A stretch of DNA of 40,913 nucleotides from DATKZS01 sp035527835 [NCBI: bacterium] (lineage in GTDB: Bacteria; RBG-13-61-14): the NCBI GenBank assembly GCA_035527835.1, contig DATKZS010000189.1, positions 1 through 40,913 of the forward strand, read 5' to 3'. A program made the translations under genes and the position numbers. Positions 23,305 to 31,275 of this stretch are shown here, in pieces (positions within the stretch are counted from its first letter, which is position 1; the number at the start of each line of letters is the position of its first letter). The notes beneath the pieces were generated by a model that ran no database searches, was not told the origin of the DNA, and saw only the letters and a list, made by a program, of their open reading frames with translations.

Positions 23305-23784
23305 TCAGATCGTGGCCTCCACGTCCGCGACGAACGGGACCACCAGGAGCGGGACCGGGACCTCGCGCCTTGAGAGCTCGGCCAGCACGCTCTGCGTGGT
23401 CGAGCCCATGGCGTGCCGGTCCTCGAAGGTCTGGCCCTTGTCGCCGAGCACCAGCACCCAGATGTCCCTAAGCTCCTCCAGCACGTCCACGATCGCCACG
23501 TGGGGAAGCTTCTCCGACTCGCGCAGCAGCTTGACCACCGTGCCCCCGTACTGCCGCGCCACGCCCTCGGCTTCCTCCAATATCTTCTGGCCCGCCGCGA
23601 ACATTTCCTTCTTGAAGTGCGAGTCAATAAAGGCCCAGTAGCCGACCTTTTTATAGCTCACCGCGTGGAGGATGACCAGCTCGGTGCCCCTGCGCTTGGC
23701 CAGGGCCGCGGCGTACCGGACGGCCTGGGTCCCGGCCTTGCTGCCGTCGCTGGCCACCATGATCCGTTTTTTCTTGTCGGCCAT
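23305..23784 (-). CDS. Universal stress protein (UspA family), ATP-binding type
   Basis: 159 residues. The N-terminal strand RIMVASDGSKAGTQAVRYA and the C-terminal VLGDKGQTFEDRHAMGSTTQ fit the ATP-binding Usp signature G-x2-G-x9-G-S/T exactly. Usp proteins bind ATP, often self-phosphorylate and modulate stress responses or attached transporters. The start shares one base with the stop of the TIGR02186 gene (TAATG), so they are coupled; GGGAGGAG precedes the ATG. Its place between a TSUP/TIGR02186 pair and a CBS/SLC13 pair suggests an adenylate-sensing accessory of these membrane proteins. Confidence 0.92.
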   Translation of the reverse strand: MADKKKRIMVASDGSKAGTQAVRYAAALAKRRGTELVILHAVSYKKVGYWAFIDSHFKKEMFAAGQKILEEAEGVARQYGGTVVKLLRESEKLPHVAIVDVLEELRDIWVLVLGDKGQTFEDRHAMGSTTQSVLAELSRREVPVPLLVVPFVADVEATI

Positions 23785-24659
23785 TAATGCGCTCCTCCCT
23801 TGAAGATGTTGCCCACCAAAAGGCCCGTGGACAGGGCGATCAGCACCGCGACGATCCCGTAGGCCTTGGGGTAATGGTTGGCCCAGCGCACGATCTTGGC
23901 TTCCAGCCCGACCTTGCTGACGTTGATCGTGTCGGAGGACTGGCCCGCCAGTTGGCCCTCCCGGAACAGGAAAGTGTCAACGATGTAGTCGCCCTCCTTG
24001 GCCGCCGCCGGGAAAGTGAAATAATGCTTGAACAGCTTCCGGCCCTTGATGCTGATGCGCTCCTGGTCGTCCACCTTGTAGAGGTTCTGCTTTTTCTTGA
24101 GCTTGACGAGGCCGTTGAAAATCAGCTCCTCGTCGGCGGGGTCCGGCAGGCCCTTGATGGTGTGGATTTTCAGGTGGGACCGGATGGAGTCGAAGCCGAT
24201 GCCCAGCTCCTTGGCCTTTTCCGCGCTCATGATTTCAGCCAGCGGCCGGGAGGCGTGGATCTTGTACATGAACGGCACGTTCTCGACCTCGTGCTGCTTC
24301 ACGCTCATCCAGACCGGCCCCACCCGGCCCTTCTGGTTGAGCTTCACCTTTTCCACCGGGCTGCGCAGGATCACCACCACCGCGTCCGCGCCGGTGTCGC
24401 CGGTGGTGCCGAAGAACTCGATGATGTCGCCGTGGTAGGTGAGGCCCACCGAGATCTCGGCCTTGGAGCTGTCGGTGACGCAGCCGTCCGGGACGTGCGC
24501 CGGCGTAGCGGCGGGAACGTCGGCCGCGTTTTTCGGTTCCAGGTTGACTTCATAACCGGCCTGGGCCCGCACCATGACGGCGGTCCCGAGCAGCGCCAGC
24601 AGCAGGATGAGCGATCCGGCCCTGGCCCTGCCCCGTTTCTTTTTGGCCCTGGTTTCCAT
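23784..24659 (-). CDS. TIGR02186-family membrane-anchored extracytoplasmic protein
   Basis: 291 residues. A basic start (METRAKKKRGRARAG) and hydrophobic segment LILLLALLGTAVMVRAQA form a signal peptide, and a C-terminal membrane helix (YGIVAVLIALSTGLLVGNIF) leaves the bulk outside the cytoplasm. The beta-rich core with ISVGLTYHGDIIEFFGTTG, VVVILRSP and VGPVWMSVKQHEVENVPFMYKI fits the TIGR02186/Alph_Pro_TM family as I know it; that family is typically next to TauE/SafE permeases, as here. Function is unproven; a substrate-binding or assembly partner of the TSUP permease is likely. The start overlaps the permease stop (TGATG). Confidence 0.8.
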   Translation of the reverse strand: METRAKKKRGRARAGSLILLLALLGTAVMVRAQAGYEVNLEPKNAADVPAATPAHVPDGCVTDSSKAEISVGLTYHGDIIEFFGTTGDTGADAVVVILRSPVEKVKLNQKGRVGPVWMSVKQHEVENVPFMYKIHASRPLAEIMSAEKAKELGIGFDSIRSHLKIHTIKGLPDPADEELIFNGLVKLKKKQNLYKVDDQERISIKGRKLFKHYFTFPAAAKEGDYIVDTFLFREGQLAGQSSDTINVSKVGLEAKIVRWANHYPKAYGIVAVLIALSTGLLVGNIFKGGAH

Positions 24660-25600
24660 CAGTGTCCTCCCCCGCCCTTGGCGAAGCTGATCAGGTCAGC
24701 CGGCGTGAGCACCAGGTCGAGCAGCAGTTTCACCATCATGATGAGGACGATGACGGAGAGCAGCACCCGGATCTGCTCGCCGCGGAAGAACTTGCTGGCC
24801 CGCACCCCGATTTGCGCTCCGAGGGTGGAGCCGATGAGGAGGCAGAGCGCGAGCACGATGTCAACGGTGTGGTTCTGCCAGGCCTGCATGAAGGTGACGT
24901 TGGCGGAGGTGATGACGATCTGGAAGAGGTCGGTGCCGATGGCGGAGATGGTGGGCATGCCGATGATGTAGATCATGGACGGCACCATGATGAAGCCGCC
25001 GCCGACCCCGAGCATGGCGGCGAGCACCCCCACCGCGAAGCCGATGAGGAAGGGGAAGATGAGGGAGGTGCGGATGCCGGACTTATCGAAGTTCATCTGG
25101 AGAGGCAGGCGCGAGAGAATCCCCTCCTTGGGCTTGGTCATCTCTCCCCCGCCCGGCGCGGCCGTGGCCGCGGTCCCGCGCGACTTCAGGACGACCTTGA
25201 GGCTCTCGACGAACATGGCGCCGCCGACAAGTCCGAGCATGAGCACGTAGAGCAGCTTCATGTAGAACTCGAAGTTGCCCACGGCCCGCAGGTACTTGAC
25301 CAGTTGGACGCCGACGGTCCCTCCGGAGACGCCGCCGAGCAGGATGATGATCCCCATCTTGAGGTCAACGTTGCCCAGGCGCCAGTGGCCGAAGGCGCCG
25401 CTGGAGGCGCTGGCCACGATCTGGTTCGAGTCCGAGGCCGCGGCCACCGCCGGCTGGATCCCGATCATCATCATCAGCGGCGTGAGCAGAAAACCGCCGC
25501 CCACCCCGAACAGCCCGGACAAGAACCCCACCAGGCCGCCGATCCCGACGACCAGGAAGATGTTGATGCTCATGTCCGCGATCGGCAAATATACATTCAT
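24659..25600 (-). CDS. TSUP-family permease (TauE/SafE)
   Basis: 313 residues with about eight membrane segments in two repeats, each opening with the family motif: GLFGVGGGFLLTPLMMMIGI and AMLGVGGGFIMVPSMIYIIG. TSUP proteins carry sulfite, sulfoacetate, thiosulfate or organosulfonates, usually outward. A hydrophilic cytoplasmic linker (RGTAATAAPGGGEMTKPKEG) joins the halves. AAAAGGAG precedes the ATG, 24 nt after the response regulator stop. Together with the overlapping TIGR02186 gene it forms the conserved pair, under the apparent control of the sensor kinase and regulator encoded upstream in the same string. Confidence 0.9.
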   Translation of the reverse strand: MNVYLPIADMSINIFLVVGIGGLVGFLSGLFGVGGGFLLTPLMMMIGIQPAVAAASDSNQIVASASSGAFGHWRLGNVDLKMGIIILLGGVSGGTVGVQLVKYLRAVGNFEFYMKLLYVLMLGLVGGAMFVESLKVVLKSRGTAATAAPGGGEMTKPKEGILSRLPLQMNFDKSGIRTSLIFPFLIGFAVGVLAAMLGVGGGFIMVPSMIYIIGMPTISAIGTDLFQIVITSANVTFMQAWQNHTVDIVLALCLLIGSTLGAQIGVRASKFFRGEQIRVLLSVIVLIMMVKLLLDLVLTPADLISFAKGGGGH

Positions 25601-25623
25601 GGCATCCTACTCCTTTTTTGAAT

Positions 25624-26190
25624 TCATACTTCCCGACCGCCCCGGTTCAGGATTTCCGCGATCCGCTCCGGAGACAGTCCCGACTTCTCCGCCATTTCCT
25701 TTTGGTTCCCGTCGTGCCGCTTTTCGAGCCTGTTCGCGTATTCGAGCTCGAACACGCCCTGGGCCGCGCGAAACGGCTCCGTCTCGAAGATGGCCGCCAG
25801 GCGCGCGACTTCCCGCCGCGAGCGCTGGTAGCGCATGACCCGGTCCACCGTGAAGATGATCTGCTCCTTCTTGAACGGCTTGGTGATGTAATCGAACACG
25901 CCGCGCGACAGGGCCTCGATGGCCGACTCGAGGGACCCGAAGGCGGTGATGATGATGACCTCCTCCTCGCGGCCCTGGTCGCGGATCAAGCGCAGCAGGT
26001 CCATGCCGTCCAGCCCGGGCATCTTGAGGTCGGTGATGATGAGGTCGAATTTCTTTTGCTCCAGGATTTTGGGGACTTCGAGGGAGTTGTTGGTGATCTG
26101 GATCTGGTACGGCGTTTTTTCCTTGATGATGCGTTCCAGGAGCTTGAGCATATGCAGCTCGTCATCCACGGCCAGGATACTCTGTGTCAT
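25624..26190 (-). CDS. Response regulator, receiver plus Fis-type HTH without AAA+ domain
   Basis: 188 residues from the ATG at 26,190, set by GGAGGAGAAGG and the 4-base overlap with the kinase stop; a longer frame to 26,460 shadows the kinase. Receiver about 1-120: ILAVDDELHMLKLL, acceptor D54 in LIITDLKMPGLDG, T in IITAFGS, K in YITKPFKKEQ. After a helical linker, the C-terminus (VFELEYANRLEKRHDG, then QKEMAEKSGLSPERIAEILN) resembles a Fis-type HTH. The receiver is NtrC-like but the sigma-54-activating ATPase is absent, as in the RegA/PrrA/ActR regulators, so it should act as a classical DNA-binding activator or repressor. Probable target: its own operon. Confidence 0.9.
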   Translation of the reverse strand: MTQSILAVDDELHMLKLLERIIKEKTPYQIQITNNSLEVPKILEQKKFDLIITDLKMPGLDGMDLLRLIRDQGREEEVIIITAFGSLESAIEALSRGVFDYITKPFKKEQIIFTVDRVMRYQRSRREVARLAAIFETEPFRAAQGVFELEYANRLEKRHDGNQKEMAEKSGLSPERIAEILNRGGREV

Positions 26191-28436
26191 CCTTCTCCTC
26201 CCTTGCCCGGTCGTTGGTCCTTGGGCGCCGGCATGGACACGGTAAACGCGGTCCCGGTGGGCCGGTCCGGATGGTCTTCGGCGGCGGTGCTCACGAAGCT
26301 CATCCGGCCCCCGTACTTCTTGACGATGCCGTAGCAGAGCGACAGTCCGAGGCCGGTGCCCTCGCCCACCTTCTTGGTGGTGAAGAACGGGTCGAAGATG
26401 CGGGGCTTGATCTTGTCGGGAATTCCCATGCCGGTGTCGGTCACGCTGACGTGCACCCACCCGTCCTCGTCGTGCGCGGAAATCGTGAGCACGCCTCCCT
26501 GCTCGCCCATGGCGGCGACGGAGTTGTTGATGAGGTTGAAGATGACCTGCTGGAACTCGCGGGCGTCGCCCTGCACGCAGGGCAGGCTTTCGGGGACCTC
26601 CATGCGGATGTCAATTTTCTTGGTCATCAGGGTGTTCTTGACGATGTTCATCACGGTCTGGAGGCTGTGGGGAATGTCCACGGTGTCCTCCAGCCCCTCG
26701 GTGATGCGGGCGAAGCCCAGGAGGTTCTCGACCACCTTCTTGGCGTGGTTGGCGTTGTAATCAATGACCTTGAGGTCCTCGAGCTCGGGCGAGCCTTCCT
26801 GGAAGCGCTCCATGAGCAGGTCGGTGAATCCGAGGATCACGGCGAGCGGGTTGTTGATCTCGTGGGCCACGCCGGCGGCCAGGGTGCCGATGGAGGCGAG
26901 CTTTTCCGTGTTGTAGATGCGCTGGTCCACCTCCATCTTTTCGGTGACGTCGCGCGAGATGCCGAGCAGGTAGTGGACCTCGCCCTTGTCGTCGCGGATG
27001 GGGATCAGCTTGGTGGAAAGCGTGATTTTCTTGCCCTTGATGTTGAGGTAATGCTCGTAGGACAGGCTCTTTTTGTTCTCCAGCACGCGGTCAACGCGGC
27101 TGCGCATGAAGGCGACGTCGGGTTCGCTGAAGAGCTCATCAAGGCGGCGGCCGATGTAGAGCTCGGGCCGGCTCAGGTCGGCGTCGTCCGAGATCTTGTC
27201 TTCGATGGCGGAGGTGACCACGAGGTTGGAGAAGGTCTCGATGGCGAGCTGGTTGAGCAGGACCACGCGCATTTCCAGGTCCAGGATGTAGATCAGGTCC
27301 GTGGCCTGCTCCACGATCCTCTGGTAGATGCGCTCGGTCTCGTGCAGGTCGGCCTCGGTGCGCTTCACCTTTTCCTTGAGCGCCTGCGAGATGCGCTGCT
27401 GGTAGAGCGCGACCAGGAGCCCGAACACGAACATGCCCAGGATCAGCGCGGCCTCCGCCATGAAATGCCGCACGTAGACCCGGTGCACCGTCTCCGCGAC
27501 CTCCGAGATCGGCGCGGCCACCGCCACCGACCAGGCGTGGCCCGGGCCGATGGCCCGGCTCTTGACCGGAGTGAACGCGATCAGCTTGGTGAGCTCGCCC
27601 TCGATCCCCCGGTGCCACCCGGAGACGTAAATCCCGGTTCCGTCCTCCCCCCGCAGCATCCGCTCCTTCATGATCGCGTTGATCTGCTTGAAGCTGATGT
27701 AGGGCTTGCGCTCCTTGCGCGCCGTGAACGCGTTCTTGCCGATGAACTCCTTTTCCGGGTGATACAGGAACGTGCCATCCTCGTCAATCACCCAGGCGTA
27801 CCCCGTTTTCCCGGAGCGGATGTCGCGCGTGACCTGGGAGACCAGCCCGGAAACGTCAATCTTGGCGAAGAGCACGCCCGGCGACCCGTTGTCCTGGGCC
27901 GCGGGCGCGCAGATCATCCCGGTCACGATATTGTGTCCGCCCGGCGCCGGCTCCACGCGCAGCGGCCCCAGCTCCAGCCGGCCGGAAGCATCGGTCCGGC
28001 AGTCGGCCTCGATCCGCCGCGCGTCGAATATTTCCCCGATGGCCCCGTCATATATTTCCACCACCCGCCCGTCCGGGTCCGTGATCCCGATCTCGATGAG
28101 GCCCTTCATGCGGTTGCGGTCAAGGCTGGCGCGCGCGGCCTCGCCGAAGGGATAATCCTCCGCTTTTTGCGCGCGCAGCCGCCTCAAGTGTTCGAGGTCC
28201 AGGACAATGTCCTGGAGCAGGGCGTCAATCTGGGACGCGGCCTGCCAGGCCAGGATGAGCTGCTGCTGGTTGAAGTCCGCGTTGATCTGATCGTGCATGA
28301 CCTTGGCATTCTGATAGACCAGGAAAAAGGCTATGCCGATGACGATGAAAAAGATGGCGGAGCTGACCAGGACCATGTGGCGGAGGTTGAGGAGCGAGTC
28401 CGCGACCCTCCAGAAGATGTTTTTGACGGGGCTCAT
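26187..28436 (-). CDS. Membrane sensor histidine kinase (Cache-PAS-HisKA-HATPase)
   Basis: 749 residues. TM1 at 21-42, an extracytoplasmic Cache domain at about 45-320 with the typical TGYAWVIDEDGTFLYHPEKE (211-230), TM2 at 325-345, PAS at about 370-500, phospho-acceptor H525 in GVAHEINNPLAVILG, then N-box NLINNSVAAM, DTGMGIPD and GTGLGLSL. Cache domains sense small extracellular ligands such as carboxylates or amino acids. The gene overlaps the dikinase-like gene before it and the regulator after it by 4 bases each, so the three are translationally linked. It most likely phosphorylates D54 of the adjoining regulator. Confidence 0.94.
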   Translation of the reverse strand: MSPVKNIFWRVADSLLNLRHMVLVSSAIFFIVIGIAFFLVYQNAKVMHDQINADFNQQQLILAWQAASQIDALLQDIVLDLEHLRRLRAQKAEDYPFGEAARASLDRNRMKGLIEIGITDPDGRVVEIYDGAIGEIFDARRIEADCRTDASGRLELGPLRVEPAPGGHNIVTGMICAPAAQDNGSPGVLFAKIDVSGLVSQVTRDIRSGKTGYAWVIDEDGTFLYHPEKEFIGKNAFTARKERKPYISFKQINAIMKERMLRGEDGTGIYVSGWHRGIEGELTKLIAFTPVKSRAIGPGHAWSVAVAAPISEVAETVHRVYVRHFMAEAALILGMFVFGLLVALYQQRISQALKEKVKRTEADLHETERIYQRIVEQATDLIYILDLEMRVVLLNQLAIETFSNLVVTSAIEDKISDDADLSRPELYIGRRLDELFSEPDVAFMRSRVDRVLENKKSLSYEHYLNIKGKKITLSTKLIPIRDDKGEVHYLLGISRDVTEKMEVDQRIYNTEKLASIGTLAAGVAHEINNPLAVILGFTDLLMERFQEGSPELEDLKVIDYNANHAKKVVENLLGFARITEGLEDTVDIPHSLQTVMNIVKNTLMTKKIDIRMEVPESLPCVQGDAREFQQVIFNLINNSVAAMGEQGGVLTISAHDEDGWVHVSVTDTGMGIPDKIKPRIFDPFFTTKKVGEGTGLGLSLCYGIVKKYGGRMSFVSTAAEDHPDRPTGTAFTVSMPAPKDQRPGKGGEG

Positions 28437-30982
28437 GAGGGCGGTCCCCCGGGGTCTTTGAGCCCCAGTTTTTTTCTGATGTCATCCGTGTACCACTGGG
28501 CGATGGAGTCGTTGGAAAGGGCCATGTCCAGTTGCTTGGTCAGGATGGTCATTCTTCCGAGCAGGAAGAGCCGGTCGAGGATCACCTGGGGCCGTTCGTA
28601 GGAGAGGCGGGTGTCGAGAAAGTCCCCCTTGCTCACGTTCTCGAAGCCCGCGCCCTTGAGGACGTCGGTGATCAGCCGGATACGGCGGATGCGGCGGTCC
28701 ACCGACGAGCCGCCTTCCTTGAACTGCATCCGGATGTAATTCTTGCTGGGCTCGTCCGTGCACATGGCCTCGATGGTCATGAAATGGTAGCCCATGCGCA
28801 AAGAGAGGATCATGTATTCCTTGCTGAGCACGGCGAAGCTCTGCTCGGAGAAGTCGGGCTTGCCGCCGGCGGCCACATTGGTGGCCATCACCGCCATGAA
28901 CCCGCCCACGTCGCCCACCGGCGCGCGCTTGGGCCAGCCTTCCTTGCGGAGCCCGTCCCAGAAATGCTTCATGGGCGGCGAGTCAATCTCGTCCTGGTCC
29001 AGTACCTGTCGTTCCCCGAACTCCTCCGGGTCCTTGTCAATGAAGATGATGTTCACCTGGAGCGGGATCTCGGTCTGGAGCCTGAGCCCGACCCGGTGCT
29101 TGTGCCGGATGCTGGAGGCCTTGTCGAACATCTCCTCCATGGCCCGCTGGTGGCAGAAGCGGGTGAGGTCATGGAAGGTCCGGCAGTTCTCCGGCCGGAA
29201 ACTCTCGTCCGCGGGGTGGAGCAGGTTGAGCGGCGACACCTTCTTCAGGATGCCCTGGAGCAGCTCGATGACGGGCGCATCGTCCATGGCCCTTTGGTCG
29301 AGCTTGCGCGCCCTGATGACGTCCTCCCTGATGCCCTGGTAAATCTTCGCGTCGGTGGCGCACACCGTGACCGGCGCGCCCGCGGGCAGGGCACTGGCGT
29401 TCATCACTCCCGCCAGGGTGGGGATGCGGTACTCGCGGGCGATGGTGGCCATGTGGCTGGCCACGCCGCCGACCTCGGTGACCAGCGCCGAGATTTTTCC
29501 CATCACCGTGATCAGTCCGGGGAAAGGGTGGGGCGCGACCAGCACCGCTCCTTCGGGCACGCGGGCGAGGTCATGGGTGGAGGACGCGTGGAAGACCGGG
29601 CCTCCGCCCGCTCCCGGGCACACCGTGACGCCGTCGGCGATGATCACGCCGTCGGGCGGGAAATCGGGGGCGCCGCGCGACGCCTGGGCCTTGATCACCC
29701 GGAGCGGCCGGGTCTGGAGCAGGAACAGCTTCCCGCCGCGGTCGAGCGCCCACTCGATGTCCTGCGGCGAGTCGTAATGCTCACCCAGCTTGAGCGCGTA
29801 GCCGGCAAGCTCCTTGATCCGCTCGTCGTCCAGGGAGGCGCGGCTCTGGTCGGCCTCCGGCACGGCCTCGTCCACCGTGCCCCGCTCCGGGCCCGCGGCC
29901 AGGCGCCGGGGCTTCGCCGCCGGCTTCGCGTCCTTGATCCCGCGGCCCCGCCGGTACACCCGGAACACGTCGGGGGTCAGCGACCCGTCCACCAGGTACT
30001 TGCCCAGCCCGAAAATCGAGTTCACCACCATGCACTCGCCGTCGGCGCCCGCCGGGTCATGCGTATAGACCACGCCGGAGGCCTCGGCGTCAATCATGGT
30101 CATGCATCCCACCGCCATGGCCAGGTCCGACTCCGCGAGCTCGTGGCTCAAGAAATAATAGATCGCCTTGGGCGTGAACTTGCTCGCGATCACGTCGCGG
30201 TAGCGCTCCACGATCTCGTCGCCCTGCACGTTCAAGAAGCTCTCATACTGCCCGGCGAAGCTCAGGAGCGTGTCCTCCCCGATGGCCGACGAGCGCATGG
30301 CCACCCGCGGGTTCCCCGAGCGCTTGAACAGGGCCGTGTAGCCGGAGCGGATGGCCGCGGCCAGGTCGTCCGGCACCGGAGACGACGCCACCAGCGCGCG
30401 GATCTCGGAGCTGGCCCGGGCCAGCTCCTCATAACTCTTGATGTCGAGGGACTTGAGCCGGGCGCTGATCCGGGCCTGCAGGTCGTTCGCGTCCATGAAA
30501 TGCTGATACGCAAAGGCCGTGACCGCGAAACCGTCGGGAGCGGGCAGGCCGATCTTCCTCATCTCGCCGATCTGCGCGTTCTTGCCGCCAGCGCTCGGCG
30601 CCCGCTTCCGGTCAAGCTCGGAAAAGGGGACGGTGAAGTCGTCGCGCACAATGGCGTGCCCGCCCGGGAGCGACCGCGCGATGTCGGCGTCAATCTCCTG
30701 GAACCGCTCCTTGAGCACCGCGTACTCGTCGCCGCCGAGCTGGACCATGCACTCGATGACCGTCTCCACCCCCGAACGCGCCGCGGCCAGCGAGGCATTG
30801 ATGTAGTTGATGTCGAAAAGGTACTCGCCCTGCGCCTTTTCCTCCATGTCCGCGATGGTCTTAAGGGTTTGATTGTTGTTGTCGAGCAGGGAAAGGAAGC
30901 TTTCAAATTTCTGCTGCACCGCCTTGAGCTCGGCCTGAGACTCTTCCTTCTTATTGCGAAATATGTTCTGGTACCATTTCAT
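28433..30982 (-). CDS. PEP-synthase-like dikinase (PPDK N-terminal and swivelling His domains) with unfamiliar C-terminus
   Basis: About 849 residues from the ATG at 30,982, preferred over 31,003 because GGAGCGGGG precedes it. An N-terminal coil region (1-105) precedes an ATP-grasp-like PPDK_N domain (about 115-430: APSAGGKNAQIGEM, AMRSSAIGEDTLLSFAGQ, GVVYTHDP, IEWALDRGGKLFLLQTRPL). The swivelling domain has the phospho-His motif GGVASHMATIAREYRIP, with His near residue 510. The PEP/pyruvate barrel that should follow is missing; instead 270 residues I do not recognise (FRPENCRTFHDLTRFCHQ onward) end the protein. It may phosphorylate something other than pyruvate, as rifampin phosphotransferase does, or act in signalling. 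First gene of the kinase-transporter operon. Confidence 0.82.
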   Translation of the reverse strand: MKWYQNIFRNKKEESQAELKAVQQKFESFLSLLDNNNQTLKTIADMEEKAQGEYLFDINYINASLAAARSGVETVIECMVQLGGDEYAVLKERFQEIDADIARSLPGGHAIVRDDFTVPFSELDRKRAPSAGGKNAQIGEMRKIGLPAPDGFAVTAFAYQHFMDANDLQARISARLKSLDIKSYEELARASSEIRALVASSPVPDDLAAAIRSGYTALFKRSGNPRVAMRSSAIGEDTLLSFAGQYESFLNVQGDEIVERYRDVIASKFTPKAIYYFLSHELAESDLAMAVGCMTMIDAEASGVVYTHDPAGADGECMVVNSIFGLGKYLVDGSLTPDVFRVYRRGRGIKDAKPAAKPRRLAAGPERGTVDEAVPEADQSRASLDDERIKELAGYALKLGEHYDSPQDIEWALDRGGKLFLLQTRPLRVIKAQASRGAPDFPPDGVIIADGVTVCPGAGGGPVFHASSTHDLARVPEGAVLVAPHPFPGLITVMGKISALVTEVGGVASHMATIAREYRIPTLAGVMNASALPAGAPVTVCATDAKIYQGIREDVIRARKLDQRAMDDAPVIELLQGILKKVSPLNLLHPADESFRPENCRTFHDLTRFCHQRAMEEMFDKASSIRHKHRVGLRLQTEIPLQVNIIFIDKDPEEFGERQVLDQDEIDSPPMKHFWDGLRKEGWPKRAPVGDVGGFMAVMATNVAAGGKPDFSEQSFAVLSKEYMILSLRMGYHFMTIEAMCTDEPSKNYIRMQFKEGGSSVDRRIRRIRLITDVLKGAGFENVSKGDFLDTRLSYERPQVILDRLFLLGRMTILTKQLDMALSNDSIAQWYTDDIRKKLGLKDPGGPPS

Positions 30983-31089
30983 CAAGATTTCCCCGCTCCT
31001 CATCGAAGGGGAAGGAGGATCAAGTTAAGGCGGCTAATCATGGAGCCTCGGGAATTTCAGGTACCGACATGGATGAGCCCTCAATGCTG

Positions 31090-31118
31090 ATTGTACTATC
31101 GCACGATTATCAGGTCAA
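31090..31118 (-). promoter_or_regulatory. Promoter of the dikinase-kinase-transporter operon
   Basis: On the minus strand, TTGACC (31,118-31,113), a 17-nt spacer and TACAAT (31,095-31,090). Predicted start near 31,083, giving a leader of about 100 nt before the dikinase-like ATG at 30,982. Good sigma-70 form, so despite the NtrC-like receiver no sigma-54 site is needed. Confidence 0.65.
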
Positions 31119-31211
31119 GCGAAATCTTCACGGAACCGCTTGAAAAATCATTAGAAAACTTAATTAAATCCGTCTAATTTCCGGGCGATTCTATTCACCC
31201 TCGCTCCGACT

Positions 31212-31241
31212 TTGCTTTCCGGGCCAGGTATTGAATATAAT
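31212..31241 (+). promoter_or_regulatory. Promoter of the secreted glycosidase-like gene
   Basis: TTGCTT (31,212-31,217), an 18-nt spacer and a consensus TATAAT (31,236-31,241), with a start expected near 31,248 and a 27-nt leader containing AAGGGAGG. It is divergent from the promoter at 31,090-31,118; the roughly 100 AT-rich bases between them could hold shared regulatory sites. Confidence 0.6.
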
Positions 31242-31275
31242 TACTGATGCAATCAATGGCTCAAGGGAGGTGCCC

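Noticed and set aside
25624-26460. Longer start for the REC-Fis regulator
   Set aside because: The extra 90 residues are the out-of-frame 3' end of the kinase; the ATG at 26,190 has GGAGGAGAAGG and an ATGA overlap.
26184-31090. Long plus-strand frames (26,184-28,601 and 28,532-31,090) opposite the kinase and dikinase-like genes
   Set aside because: Both mirror well-supported genes and translate to His/Asp/Val-rich sequence with no domains.
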